Shown: positions 45,081-57,420, counted from the stretch's first letter. The stretch is 64,000 bases of DNA from Scalesia atractyloides (GCA_947069175.1 CAMTDV010000030.1:101332411-101396410); one strand, 5' to 3'. Numbers and translations are program-made. The notes: generated by a model from the sequence alone, not told the origin.

Positions 45081-47728
45081 TGTAACATCCGTAAAAAACG
45101 GATTTACCAAACCCGCTCCGTTTAGCAACCGAACAGTCAGTTAAAATTTTAGTTGCGAATTAAATGCCCAAAATAATTTTTAACGATACGTAATCAATTA
45201 TTATGCAGGGATATATAATTAGTTTTTGAAAAACTGTCAAAAATAACAAAATAAAAATGTTTTACTCATGCCGGGTTTCGAACTCGGGTCTGTACCGTTC
45301 AAACCAACAGCTTATCACCTAGCCGAACAACCGCTCCGCCACTTTGTTTTTCTGTTAATAAAAGGAAACATTTAATTGAAATATTCAAGTTCCGAAGTTG
45401 AATTCAATCAATTTTTCCGCCCAATTAGCAGTCGTCGGAAATCCCGACGACTTCGCCGTTTAATTACGTTTTCGCCCAATTTAACCGATGACTTAACTAT
45501 TACGACGGTTATAACCGACATATGAACCCGCGACATCAGCTGTAACCGCCGGAGAACGGCTGACTTCGAATTGAGACCGAATTCAGACCCCATTCATCTC
45601 AATACTACCCTATAAATACACCCACAACTCGCCAGAAACCTTTCACACTCAAATCGCACCTTTTCTCGGCGAAAAATCACTCGCCGGAAATATTGGATAC
45701 ATCGCCGGAAAACCGTATCATTAGTCTCCGAGCTTTACTGAACCCCCTAAACTCTTACCGAAATCACCCACACCCTTTGCAAGCCTTCGGAAGACTCTCT
45801 GCTGCAAGAGACTCGTCGCCGGAAGAACTTGCTGCCACCGGAGTTCTGCCGGAAAACACAGAGGAGAAACAGCCGGTACTTTTCACGCCTATATTCCTTT
45901 CTTTTTACTTTCATCTCGACTGTAATTGATCATTCAACGCTAAAGAAACTTGAATCAACATTTCGAACCAGTCAGTCGCCACTTCCGGTTAAAACCAGTG
46001 AAGAAGACGACGTTTCAGTAATGGTTAAGTATAATTAAAATCAAGATAATTACCGGGTTAGACACACAGTCCAGCGGTGGACTGTGTGCACTTTTAACGC
46101 TAAGGTCACGAGTTCGAGTATTGTCCCTCACACGCTGCCTTGATAAAAATTCTTTTTTTCAGCAAACTGAACCGGGTTGATTTAAGTATATGTTAAGTAT
46201 ATTGATAACCGAGTTTATAACCAAGTGAGACACACAGTCCAGCGGTGGAGTGTGTGTCCGCTAACCCACAGGTCCCGGGTTCGAGACCTGTGGAGCGCAC
46301 CGGTTCGCTAGATTTAATTCATTTTTAAAATAAAGTGATTTCTGTTTAATTCTAATTAATGTATATATGTAATTAAAATCGGATATATGACGGGTTAGAC
46401 ACGTAGCTCAGTTGGTAGAGCTGCGTGCACGCGTACGAGAGGTCTCGGGTTCGAGCCTCACCCAGCGCACAATAATATGCCTTCCGAACCGGTCAACGTT
46501 TGTCAAAGTCAATAGGTCAAAGTCAACTGTAGCAAAAATAAAATATTTTTTTTATTATTTTTATTTAATTATTTTAATTAAAAATCAATTAAAAATACTT
46601 AAAAATAACATTTTTAAGGTTAGAAAATAGCCTCAAACTCACAAAAATACACCCAACAATCCTACTAAAATAGATTAATAAAATCCGTTTACTTACCAAA
46701 CCATAATGCGATTTATCTAGGTTAATTTCACTCGTGGTTAACACCATTTCGCGTGCATTCAACCTCATCAACCGAACGCACCCAATGTGAGTGAATTCTT
46801 ACAAACTCCCCTTTTTATTCATGTTTTGGGGTGTATCATGTGTCGTTTAAACTAATTCTCTTATGCAAATTTGTACTATACCATTATATGAACTAAACTA
46901 GAATGTAACTATTATTGGTTGTGATGTATTACATATTGTCAAAGTTGTATGCAAATTATTTAGGCCCATCAGTTCCTCGTGGGAGACGAGAACAACGCGT
47001 GCCTTAAAACTCATACATTAGGCCCATCAGTTCGTAAGAACAACGCGTGCCTCAAAACTCATTTATTAGGCCCATCAGTTCCTCGTGGGAGACGAGAACA
47101 ACGCGTGCCTCAAAACTCATACATTAGGCCCATCAGTTCGTAAGAACAACGCGTGCCTCAAAACTCATTCATTAGGCCCATCAATTTCTCGTGGGAGACG
47201 AGAACAACGCGTGCCTCAAAACTCATACATTAGGCCCATCAGTTCGTAAGAACAACGCGTGCCTCAAAACTCATTCATTAGGCCCATCAGTTCCTCGTGG
47301 GAGACGAGTCGAACAACGCGTGCCTCAAAACAATCATTTGGTGTTTATGTGTTCAATATTCAATATTATGTGTTGTGTGAATAAATTTACATCTACATTT
47401 ACTCATATGTGGTATGCACATTATTTATAATCAATTGGATAAACTTGTTCAAATGTTTTTCCATAGGATTCACTCGCCAACATTATGTTGATCCAAAAAC
47501 CTTTTTACACATGATACAGGTGGACAGGTTGAAGCAAGGAAAACATAGGATATGCCTTAGAAGAGAACCAAGAAGCTTAGACTGATAGTTAGAACATGTT
47601 GTATCATTTATTGTAAATTTCCATTAAATTGTATTAATGAATATGAAACATATAATAAATGTCATGAGCTTTGATGATAACCCAATTATGCCCCGATCAC
47701 CTTTTCCGCTGCGGGTCGGGGTGTGACA
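45081..47728 (+). repeat. G2 third LTR
   Basis: 2648 bp, very similar to the other two, followed directly by the second TGAAG. TATAAATA is at 45611-45618. The plus-strand tRNA-like modules are at about 46060-46133, 46227-46301 and 46397-46470. Confidence 0.92.
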
Positions 47729-47733
47729 TGAAG

Positions 47734-48330
47734 TCTTATTATCGGATTTTTCATGTGAATCATCATCAATTTATAATATAGGATTGTGAATGACATTGTT
47801 GTATTTTGTTATTGGTGTTACAAATAGTTTATGTTATTGTACTGAAAATAATCATTATAAATAATTAGGTTATTAATTACTTTGATTATTTTTTCTTTCA
47901 GAAAAGGTTAGTTCCCCGCCGCAACGTGGGATAGGAACAATCTAGTTCTTATTAATAGGCAACATGAATGACAAGAATTTACAAGCGATTTATGCACAGG
48001 AAATTACTGCTCATATTAAAGTACACCTTATTCTAGGAAAAACAATGCCTGGTTGTAATTAGAATTATAATTATAAATCATAAGAAATTTGACCTTTCAT
48101 GTCTAAATATGTTTCCTTGTGATTGTAAAATGATCATATATGCCATCTTACTTTTGCAATGGCCTACAGGGATCAAGATTCTGTCTTATATAACCATATA
48201 AAACAAATTACTAACCTTCTTTTTGACTTTAGCAGTCAAACAACATTTGGGAACAATATAATTTTTTTTGCAACAGAAGGATACTATGCTAGATTATACT
48301 TACCCACATACATAGGCATGTTTGCATCTT
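47734..48330. other. AT-rich DNA with a Helitron-like end and an old duplication
   Basis: CTAG followed by T at 47942-47945, preceded by CCCCGCCGCAACGTGGG, resembles a Helitron 3' end with an imperfect hairpin. 48020-48345 is similar to 30690-31050. No gene. Confidence 0.4.
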
Positions 48331-48550
48331 TTGCTAATAAGACCGTGGGGTGTGGGCGGGGGTTAGGGGCGTGGCTAGCCAAGCAACGCCGCTGCAGCCA
48401 CACCGAGCCAACGTGGTCAGCGGTGTTGCCCCACTGACGTTGGTTATTGGCCTGGCGTGGGGTGGTCTTGGGGGATGATGTGGCTGGCTAGCACTGGCTA
48501 GCTAGATATATATCCGTTAGGGGTAGCCGTTACTCAACTACTAGTTCAAA
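48331..48550. repeat. GC-rich island, probable MITE fragment
   Basis: This short GC-rich stretch differs sharply from its surroundings. It contains GTGGGG/CCCCAC and GCTAGC motifs (three near 48485-48505) and partly inverted parts such as GTTGCCCCAC. No clean termini were found. Confidence 0.3.
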
Positions 48551-48869
48551 AAAAATTATTATGTTATGTGTTTTATTATTATTTTTTTGTAGTTGACTAA
48601 TTAATATTTATTTGCCGAGATGAAGTTTCTTGTCATGAACGTCGATCGCATTTCCGGCGAGGCATTGAAAACGACGTTTGCAATGAAAAACGAGACCTTG
48701 CGAAAGTATAACATGAATAATGATGTATTTTCATTATATTTTTTATTGTACGTTTTATTATTAATTTTATGTAGTTTTTTTATTTAGTTTATTACAATTA
48801 TTTACTTATTAAATGAAAATTTATTAGTTAAATATAAATATACACACACATGACTGGCCACGTTGCTTT

Positions 48870-49080
48870 TGTTAAGTTTATATTGAGTTCAGACGACTTT
48901 TGTTAAGTTCCAATTATGTTTAAATGACTTATGTTAAGTTCTAATTGAGTTCAGATGACTTTTGTTAAGTTCATATTGAGTTCACACGACTTTTGTTAAG
49001 TTCCAATTAAGTTTAAATGACTTATGTTAAGTTTAAATTGAGTTCAGATGACTTCTGTTAAGTTTCTAATTGAGTTTATC
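48870..49080 (+). repeat. Minisatellite of about 34-36 bp units
   Basis: About six imperfect units contain GACTTTTGTTAAGTTC and ATTGAGTTCAGAT. They are non-coding. Confidence 0.7.
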
Positions 49081-49333
49081 TAATGCCTTCTGAAATGGAT
49101 CTGAAGTACATCTGAAGCCTTTTGAAGTTATTCATGTTTCTAGACTTTAGAAAGATGGGATGAAGAGAGTGAGGGGACATGTGGTTTCAAGTTTCAATGA
49201 TGAAGGTAGAGAGATCGTTGAGGGAAAAAAAATTAAGTAGATGATATGTGAGCAACAAGGACCTAATTTGTAACTAACTTTTTTCTTTTAGAAAAAATTT
49301 AAGAGAGTTTAGTAAGAGAAAAACAAAAAGTAT

Positions 49334-49341
49334 GTTATTAC

Positions 49342-49383
<42 letters not shown>

Positions 49384-49403
49384 CATTATTATTATTATTA
49401 TTA
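49334..49403. repeat. (ATT)n microsatellite
   Basis: About 20 ATT triplets with a few interruptions. The Asn- and Ile-rich reading frames across it are artefacts. Confidence 0.9.
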
Positions 49404-51271
49404 TGATGATGGTATTTATCTTTATTATGTTTATATTTATTGTATATATAAATGAAATGTGAGTACACCTGTCATGTTTTAAACACTTTTTAAATTTTAG
49501 AAAAATTAAGATAGGCAATATATTTGACACGTGTAATGTTGTGGGTTAATATTTAAAACAAATTAATATTGAATAGGTAGCAATGAATGTGGGTTAATAT
49601 TTAAAACAAATTAATATTGAATAGGTAGCAATGAAAACAATGATACTGCATAGGTAAAAACAATCTTAATAATGCTACGTCGTTTAGTTTCCAAAATAGT
49701 GTTGTCACAGTTTTGAATGATGGGTTAAATTAAGTAGCAATTTAATACTTTAATACTTTAATGAATTTTTAATATTTTATCTTATTTTATTTTATTTTAT
49801 TTTACTACATAAGATTTCCAAAAATGTGTGATTTACCCCATATGTCATTTTACCCTTGGCTCATATTTTCTTTTCTTTTTTTACTTTTTGTTATTAAATG
49901 GAATGGAATATATTTTCTTTATAAAATTACAGGAAAGCTTATATAGTATTATGGGTTTTTAAAACTAGTAGGTTATGTTCCTCTTTTGATGCGGTTCGGT
50001 TTTAACCAACTCGAAACAATCGTTTTTTTATTATCTTGGTCGAGCACCGAGCACGTGTTGATAACCCTTTTGTTACACTACCACTTTATTTTATTTTATT
50101 TTTTGGTCTCTTTAGATTGCTAACATTATTATATTTGGGTTTTCTCTTCCGGTTGTTATTCCTAGTTTTGACTTCATACGAACAAACGAAACTGACAAAA
50201 TTCCCACTACGCGTACCCGTCGCGGAGCCCGGGCATAAACCTAGTTTTAAAACAATATTTAATTCCAATAGTTGTCGTTAAAAAATTCCAATAGTTACTC
50301 CAAATTTGTTTAGTAAATTAAAAGCTTTAAAACTAAATTGTAATTGTTTATTTAGTGGCAACTAGGTTAGATTCTCGTGTATTACACGAGTTGAATAAAT
50401 GTAATATTATATAATTATTAATAAAAATTGTGTTTTTAAAAACCTATATATTGCACAGGTTGAATAAAACCATGTATTATACGGGTTGAATAAAATATAA
50501 TGCCATCTGCAAATACATACAATCGTCAATACATATCTATAAAATGAACTTTAATGTGATATTTATATATATGTTTAAAACATTTTTTTCATTGTTTATT
50601 GATTTTTTAATGTAGTTGATAAATATTAGTTTAACTAAAGTGTACTTACTCCTTTAAATATTTTTTTTAACAAAGTTAAGTTAAATTACAATTATAAATA
50701 TATAGAAATATTAATATGTATAAATAATTAAGAACTCAAATTTGGATTTTTAATACTGACTATATTTTTATTCAACACTTTAGCCATTCAAACAATCCAA
50801 CCACATTAAATATTTAAATTTTTTAGAAGTGATACAAAAAAAATAATTGTTATCATTATTCTTTCATTTTATAATATTTTAACGAATATAATTTGAATTT
50901 GATGATATTTGAAGACTTAATATAAGTTTTTAAGTAAAAAAAATAAGTCTATTAGAAAATTATTATTAATTTCATATGAAATTCACTTTCTCATGAATAT
51001 AAAAACTACCCATAATTAGATAGAAGAGAGACAGGAAAACAAAAATATAGATGAACTATTACAGTTGATATTGTTTTTCAAGCCTATACCACTAAAACTT
51101 GTCGGTAATTAATTATTGCGTAATTTTAACCAGGGTAAAGAATTATTTTGAAGTATTCGAATTTTATCTAATAGATTATACGGTTCCACTGTTGATTAAG
51201 AATTGATATGCCCAAAGTTTTGGCTAACTCCATAAGTAATACGTAATACGTAATTTCAGATATAAGACTAA
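49404..51271. other. AT-rich intergenic DNA with Helitron-like ends
   Basis: A direct repeat of about 47 bp with GTGGGTTAATATTTAAAAC occurs at about 49541 and 49588. Helitron-like 3' ends are at 50241-50244 (plus, CTAG with a weak hairpin) and 50362-50390 (minus; hairpin CTCGTGTATTACACGAG then CTAG on the other strand). No gene is supported. Confidence 0.4.
50362..50390 (-). mobile_element. Helitron-like 3' terminus, minus strand
   Basis: On the minus strand a perfect 7-bp hairpin (CTCGTGT/ACACGAG) is followed by a short spacer and CTAG, then T. It is close in sequence to the termini at 32784 and 57012. Confidence 0.5.
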
Positions 51272-51495
51272 GTGTTGTGGATTAACGGAGGGGTGTCACA
51301 TCACCCATTAACGAGCTTAACATCGTGTGCCTCTGTTAATGGATTTAGTTAGGGAGAGATTGTGAATGCATTTGCGTTGTGAATGAGAAGAAGGAGCGGA
51401 TGATGGTGGGGCTCATGTCTTTTCCAACAAATCACTGCTTTTGTTTTAATTTAGATTTTGTTATTGATATTGGGTGTTTAGTTAATCCACAACAC
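51272..51495. mobile_element. MITE with 15-bp perfect terminal inverted repeats
   Basis: GTGTTGTGGATTAAC at the left is inverted at the right (GTTAATCCACAACAC, 51481-51495). The interior is non-coding and contains GGTGGGGCTCATGTCTTTTC, similar to the fragment near 13418. The target-site duplication is unclear, so the superfamily is not assigned. Confidence 0.65.
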
Positions 51496-51713
51496 ATTGT
51501 TAACGTTATTTAGTTAATAGCCTAAGAAGTATTTAGGTATATATGAATTATTTAGGGTTAGATGGGTTATAATTGTAATTTAACTTTTACCGTATTAATT
51601 ACTCATGTTTTGTTTTAAATAGTAGTTTTGTCAACTTGTTAAAGAAGGGGATATATGTAATTTATATTTTGGGATGGTTTATATATGTAATTATTGTTGA
51701 AAATAGGGGGATG

Positions 51714-52320
51714 AGTAAACTTCCGTTTTGCTCCGTGTGGTTTAGTCGTTTTAAACGGTTTTACCGCAATACTTTAAAAATAGCTAGTGGCGGTGGGTTC
51801 AGATGGTCGACTGATTGTGGTGATGGTCGACAGGTGGTGGATAGCTAGTGTCGGTGGTAGTCGCAGGTGGGGATGGATTTGGGGTTATGGTTTCAGACGA
51901 AGATGTAATGGTGAGGGTCGTTGACGGTGGTCGATGCGGGGTGGAGCGGTGGTGCTTATTGGCGGTGTTGAGTTGGTGGGGATGGTGGTTGTCGGTAGCG
52001 ACGGGTGATTAAGAAGAGAGAGAAAAGAGATGAGAGAGTGTGTGTGTATGTGTGTATGTATGTATGTGATGCGTTATATATTGTATGCATACATTATAAA
52101 TTAAAATATCTTTATAGGTAAATTACCAAAATATCCTTACTTTCATGTGGCAAGTTACCAAAATACCCTTCTATTTAACATACATTTCTAATGGAGTTAG
52201 AGATGGGGAGCAAAATGAAAAAAAACATAGTAAACTATTAGAGCAAAATAGCTATTTTTAAAGGATTGGAACAAAATCGTTAAAACGACCAAACCATATG
52301 TAGCAAAACGAAAGTTTACT
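51714..52320. mobile_element. Non-autonomous DNA element with inverted repeats of about 70 bp
   Basis: 51714-51790 (AGTAAACTTCCGTTTTGCTC...) is inverted at about 52245-52320 (...CGAAAGTTTACT) with about 80 percent identity by eye. The interior of about 450 bp is G/T-rich with GGTGG motifs and a (GT/GTAT)n stretch near 52030-52070, and has no transposase. Long inverted repeats fit a MULE-type MITE. No clear TSD was found. Confidence 0.55.
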
Positions 52321-52469
52321 ATATATGTAATTTTTCCAACATAAAAAGAGGAAAGGTACGATGAAGGACGCACGGGGTATCGTGAAATCAGAACGATATA
52401 AAGACGTTTATTAGTTAGGGTTAATAATTGGTTGGGTACCGAAAGTAATTTGAAGAAGGCATCATCGAT

Positions 52470-54082
52470 CGAGAGATAGAGATAGAGTGTAATCACGAAT
52501 TCAGGTAAATTTCCATTAATTTAGTCCGAATGATTGCAAGTCATCGATCGAATTCGTTTATGTTTTGATTGATTGGGTAGATGTTATTACTATTGAACGA
52601 TAAGAACGCGAATTAGGGTTTTTAGTTTTAATCAAACGAAAGTTGTTGGATCAAATTAGGTTTTCTTGTTCATGCCCTGGTTTCATCAATTGTGATTCTA
52701 GTGTTTTGTGGTCGGTTTCAGTAATTAAGACTCGTGAATCAATGACAGCTAGAAAATCAGATACGTTATAATATCAAAATCTGATGCTAATTTGTTGTAT
52801 TCTTGCTAGACAACAAATTACCTACATGAAACCAAATTCCGTACTCGTATTAATTCAAAGCTTAATGTCAATAATATCCTAGTTTTTAAAGACTTATCTA
52901 CATATACCAAATAATAATAATAATAAATGCGGATTTGCAGGAAACCAAAAGATGCAGCTTGATGGCCTGCAACAGCAGCCTCCACCAAAGCTTCAGGAGC
53001 GGGAGCGGAAGAAGCGGCGGCAGAGGCATAGGGAGCGGCAGCAGCGCCTGGAACATGATGAGCACAAGCAGTTGATGGATAAGAAGATACAGGAGACGTG
53101 GGAGAGCGCGGAGAAGCTCCGCCTAAAAGGCCTGCTGTTAAAGGAGAAGAGAGAGAAGGAGCGGGAGATGTTGCAGCAGCTGCAGCTACAAGCTCAGCTG
53201 GCTCTGGAGCAGTATTACCGGGCCCTGCAGCGCGCGGCGGAGCAGCGGCGGCAGCTGCAAGAGCACGTGCACCACGAGGAGCCGCAGCTGCAACAGCAAG
53301 AGCATGAACATCAACAAGAGCACCTGCACGACAATGAGCCGCAGCTGCAACCGCAAGAGCATGAACATCAACAAGAGCACATGCACAACTAGGAGCAGCA
53401 GCTGCAACAGCAAGGGCATGTGCACGACGAGGAGCAGCAACAGCAAGAGCATGAACATGAACAAGGGCACGATGAGGAGCAGCAGCTGCAACAGCAAGAG
53501 CACGTGCACGACGAGGAGCAGCAGCTGCAACAGCAAGAGCACGTGCACGACGAGGAGGAGCAGCCGCAGCTGCAACAGCAAGAGCAAGAGCATGAGCATG
53601 AGCATGAACAAGAGCACCTTCACAACTGGGCGCAGCAGTTGCAACAGCAAGAGCTCCAACAAGAGCACCTGTACGATGAGGAGCAGCAGCTGCAACACCA
53701 AGAGCACGTGCACGACGAGGAGCTGCAACAGCAAGAGCACATGCACAACGAGGAGGAGCAGCAGCAGCTGCAACTGCAAGAGCAAGAGCACCTGCACAAC
53801 TGGGCGCAGCAATTGCAACAGCAAGAGCTCGAACAAGAGCACCTGTACGATGAGGAGCAGCAGCTGCAACAGAAAGAGCGTCAACATGACCACGTGCATG
53901 GCAGGGTGCCAAGGTAAAAACATCATTTTTTTTATGTTTGTGTTTCCTTCTGTTAAGTAAGCGTTCCTGCGTTAATTTTTTTTTGTTTATATGAACGCAG
54001 CTTCACTTTCCTAGCCCTGCCGAGTTTCATTACCAGCTGGATCAGGTCTAAAGATGGATGGACCAAAATTAAAAATGATTGA
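52470..54082 (+). pseudogene. Q/E/H-rich repeat protein gene with an in-frame stop
   Basis: A 5' leader intron is likely from 52505 (CAG|GTAAAT) to 52940 (TTTGCAG). The ATG at 52952 opens a frame with a charged, coiled-coil-like N-terminus (residues 1-100, rich in Lys, Arg, Glu; QERERKKRRQRHRERQQR at 15-32). Repeats of about 13 residues like EEQQLQQQEHVHD follow. A TAG at 53390-53392, in a position where other repeats have GAG, ends the protein at 146 residues. The same frame then stays open to 53917 through about 10 more repeats. A short intron of 87 bp (53914-54000) may follow, giving a different C-terminus. It could be a truncated gene, a recent null allele or a pseudogene. I do not recognise the family. 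Confidence 0.5.
53230..53890 (+). repeat. Coding minisatellite, unit about 39 bp
   Basis: Imperfect repeats of GAGCAGCAGCTGCAACAGCA and GAGCACGTGCACGAC. Because of the lack of stops in GC-rich repeats, other frames are also open here (Ala-rich on the minus strand, Ser/Cys/Thr-rich on the plus strand). These are by-products. Confidence 0.85.
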
Positions 54083-54530
54083 CGAAAATAAACAAGTTAT
54101 GACCTCATGTGGTGTTCTATCCTCAATCCTACACATCAGTGGGTGCACAAAATGAGTTGCCTATAGCAGGTGGAGTAAAACGGGTCACAATAGTTATATA
54201 AATAATAAAGTTACTTATGATGTTATATGTTTTCAGCTAGTTTTTGTTGATGTTTATTTCTAGTATGCTTATGATTCTGCAATGTTATTGTGGTCACTTG
54301 TCTATTGGAGATGATGGTCATGGTTCTATGTTTAGTGGTAATTATATGGAATGTTTCTATTGGTGTTCATCGGAAGGTTTGATTTTGTTTCTTTGGTTGT
54401 GTATGGCTGCTTGTTGTATTGAGACTGTTCTGTTGCTGTCATGGTCTGTTTTGTATTGGTTCTATGTTTAGTGGTAATTATATGGAATGTTTCTAGTGTA
54501 TCGCTATTTATAAAATAGCCGCCCGCTATT
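54083..54530. other. 3' flank of the repeat-protein gene
   Basis: T-rich DNA with a direct repeat: GGTTCTATGTTTAGTGGTAA is at about 54321-54340 and again at about 54458-54477. No gene is supported. Confidence 0.4.
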
Positions 54531-54544
54531 TATCGCTATTCGCT

Positions 54545-54740
54545 GATCGACGGGTATGGAAAGAATGGCGATACTACTACGAGTGAAGTGTTCAATCTGT
54601 TTAGTCAAATGCATAATGTTCATCGGATGGTGCATTTAATAGGATGTTCTGGGTACCCCAGGAGGATACAGGATATACATACAAGCTCATTCAAATATGC
54701 ATTGTCCTACAAGCCATCTGATATATTAGGTAAATCTTGA
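54545..54740 (+). pseudogene. PPR-repeat fragment
   Basis: The frame reads IDGYGKNGDTT...EVFNLFSQMH, a typical pentatricopeptide-repeat motif, and then loses similarity. PPR proteins bind organelle RNA, but this piece has no complete repeat array. Confidence 0.45.
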
Positions 54741-55069
54741 TTTCGGAACATTAAATTAATTCACTTTTCCTAATTTTATACAAACAAGCATTAATTTGAG
54801 ACATCTTTCCTCTTGAATTATAGGTGTACAACTGACTGTGGTTGGATTACTTGACATAGCTATGTTTGCTTAATGGAGCAATCGGTTATGGTTTGCGAAG
54901 GGGTAAAATCCTGTTTTTGGTTAAATAGCATGATATGATATCTTCAGGTTCCTAAAGATATTGGGACACTGTAGACAAGTTTAATTTTAACACTTTACGG
55001 GCCATTCTCTAAAGGTCTGGAGATCTTTCACATTATAGAGAGATTTCTCAAGGAAACCGCTAAATCAAG

Positions 55070-55263
55070 CGTTAGTGGTTTGCAATGTGATGCCTGAAAA
55101 GCTGCATTCTGATGTTTGGGCAGCACTGCTTAGCTCATGTAGGCTACATGGTGATGTCGAAATGGCGAGTATTGCAGCCAATGAGCTGTTTAAGTTGAGT
55201 AGTAATGTTAGGCATGCCATATATGTTGCTTTAGCAGATGCCGTGAGATCGTTATTGATGTAA
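55070..55263 (+). pseudogene. PPR protein C-terminal (E-domain) fragment
   Basis: The frame VCNVMPEKLHSDVWAALLSS followed by CRLHGDVEMASIAANELFKL matches the C-terminal extension of plant PPR proteins of the PLS class (consensus VWxALLSACRxHGNxExA...AAxxLFxL). The following region diverges and ends in a stop at 55263. Together with 54545-54740 this is the relic of one PPR gene with its middle lost or scrambled. Confidence 0.6.
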
Positions 55264-55671
55264 GGGGGAGATGGGGGGGGGGTGACGTTATTACATAAAC
55301 GTCCGACTACTTTGGTGGATATAACATGCTTATCGAAAGTTACAAGCGCGTGTTGAGATAATCAGATCAAGTCATTTGCTTTTGTTTTTTTAACGGTTAC
55401 CACGTTTCCCTTTTGATCTTATTTGTTGTTTTGTATTTTATGTTAGTTAAAAACAATTGTGTTCCTCCAAATTTTGATTCTATATTCACAACAGAAGGAG
55501 TTAGTGTCCAATTTTGCAAATAGAAAGTCAATATTATTGACAATTTGGCTGTTACTTATTGATTTCTATATAAAAATTAATAATTATCATTTTGGTCACA
55601 TTTTCTTCATCGGTATCTTTTAAAACAAAACAACATTAATTAATTCAATAATAACTTAAGTAATAAAATCA

Positions 55672-56946
55672 TGAGTTAAATGCTTGGTTGGTCTCTGTGG
55701 TTTGCAAAAATTGCAAACTTGTTCCCAGTGGTTCACTAATTACAGCGTTGGTCCTAATAGTTGTAATTTTTGCACTCGGGTGGTCCTTATCACTAACTTT
55801 TGTTAAATTTCTCAGTTAAGTTGATGTTAAATGACCAAATTACCCTCAACAATTAAAAATAAGAAACAAAAGGAGATGGGCCCACCTCATCATCGTGTTC
55901 TTCACCCCCTCTATATCTCTGAAACACCATCAACTATCATCTTTGGGCCACCACAACCACCACCTCCGAACACCAACGGTCACCACTGTGAACCACCACC
56001 TAAAACCAACACCGCGAACAAACACCATCACATACCACGACCGCCCCGTCACCAACAACAACTAACATCCTACACTATACCCGACCACCACCACCAGATT
56101 AGTCTCTCCCGTCTCTCTATCTCTCTAATCCACCACCACCTCCTCCAATCCTAAAGCACAAACAGAACTAAAATCATAATGCAGTCAAATGGTACACAAA
56201 ATCATAATGTAGTCAAATAGATCACGACAGTGAAGAGGAAATTGATGTGGCCGGAGAGGAGATAGGATGCGTGGGTGGAGTTGCCGGTGGAGAATCGGAT
56301 TTGAGGATGATGGGCATGCTGAGGCCCTAGGAGAAGCGGCGGGCGGTGTTGGTGGCAGCAGAGCACCAGAACTCGATGTTGTGGCAGTTTTTTACGGCGG
56401 ATTTTTCCGACATGGGGTTGGTACGGATGAAGTTTTTGAAGCCTACTAGCTTGAAGGCGGAGGTGGGGTGGTTGGATTGGTCTCCGACGGCGACGGTAGC
56501 TTCTGTTCCATTTTTTGTTGGTTTGGGTTTTGATTATTGTTGGTGGGGTGGGTGTGTTTTAAGTAGATAAGGTATGGGGTAAGATGAAGTGGAACAGAAG
56601 TGTGGAGTATTGGTTTTGTGAGATGGGGAAGGATGATGTTTACAGATGTGGAGGTAGTGGTGGTGGTGGTGGTGGTTGTGGGTTAGAAAGAGAGAGAGAT
56701 ATGGGGTGAAGAAGATGAGGGGTGGGTCATCTCTTTTTTGTTTTATTTTTTTTATTTTTTAGTTGTTCAGGGATAACTTAGTCATTTCATAAAGTCTTAA
56801 CTGAAAATTTTGACAAAGGTTAGTAATAAGGACCACCCGAGTGCAAAAATTACAATTATTAGGACCAACTCTGTAATTAGTAAAGCACTGGGACCAAGTA
56901 TGCAATTTTCGCAAACCATAGGGACCAACCAAACATTTAACTCCTT
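55672..56946. mobile_element. Foldback element with inverted repeats of 150-270 bp
   Basis: AGTTAAATGCTTGGTTGGTC at the left (from 55673) is inverted at the right end near 56942, and the similarity continues inward through the TTTTTGCACTCGGGTGGTCC segment (55770-55789; inverse at 56831-56850). A second inverted match is 55860-55925 with 56690-56760. The centre (56160-56570) has no inverted partner and no convincing gene. No target-site duplication is obvious. Confidence 0.6.
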
Positions 56947-56983
56947 TTTTTATTATTTATTATATAAAATTACATTTATGCAA

Positions 56984-57012
56984 CTCGTGTAATACACGAG
57001 GTTCTAACCTAG
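56984..57012 (+). mobile_element. Helitron-like 3' terminus
   Basis: Perfect hairpin CTCGTGT/ACACGAG (56984-57000), spacer, then CTAG (57009-57012) and T. Nearly the same as the ends at 32756-32784 and 50362-50390. Confidence 0.5.
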
Positions 57013-57420
57013 TTATAAACAAAGTAAAATAAATGTCTAATAAAAGTACAATTTTAAAATCCTAAACAAATAGTGAGAAATAAAACTGTCATCGATCTAT
57101 TATAAAACCAAAGTAAGGAAGAAAGTATCTCAATGTAAGAGTTAATCAGTCTCCACAAGATGAGTCTCTAACAACCAACAATTAAGAAAAAATTGAAGAT
57201 AATTCCACTTTTGTGTACTGATATCATTTATGTTGTATTTTAGTTCCAAGCTCCTGCTCATTGCTCAATCTTATATTTACACACAAAACACACTGGCATA
57301 AGTAAATCATTAGCATTGCCATCATATCTGGCCTGCTACATAATTATTTATGCGATGCAAGAGCGTATGAACAAGGGTACACCACATCTGGTCTACCGTT
57401 CTTTTACTTTTTTAATGAAG

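Larger units (their letters stand above)
33594..47733 (+). mobile_element. G2: tandem three-LTR gypsy-type array in a single TSD (TGAAG)
   Basis: The order is LTR (33599-36244), internal region (36245-39337), LTR (39338-41983), internal region (41984-45080), LTR (45081-47728). TGAAG flanks the whole at 33594-33598 and 47729-47733, and there is no duplication around the middle LTR. The two internal regions and three LTRs are nearly identical. The same gag deletion is in both internal regions. This pattern fits unequal recombination between LTRs of one insertion. The family is that of G1, in the opposite orientation. Confidence 0.93.

Noticed and set aside
49274..49530. Asn-rich and Ile-rich reading frames
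   Set aside because: Translation of the (ATT)n microsatellite.
52818..53912. 364-codon Ala-rich reading frame on the minus strand and a 246-codon Leu-rich frame overlapping it
   Set aside because: They are shadows of the GC-rich repeat on the other strand. The plus-strand frame has a better start context, flanking splice-like sites and a charged non-repeat N-terminus.
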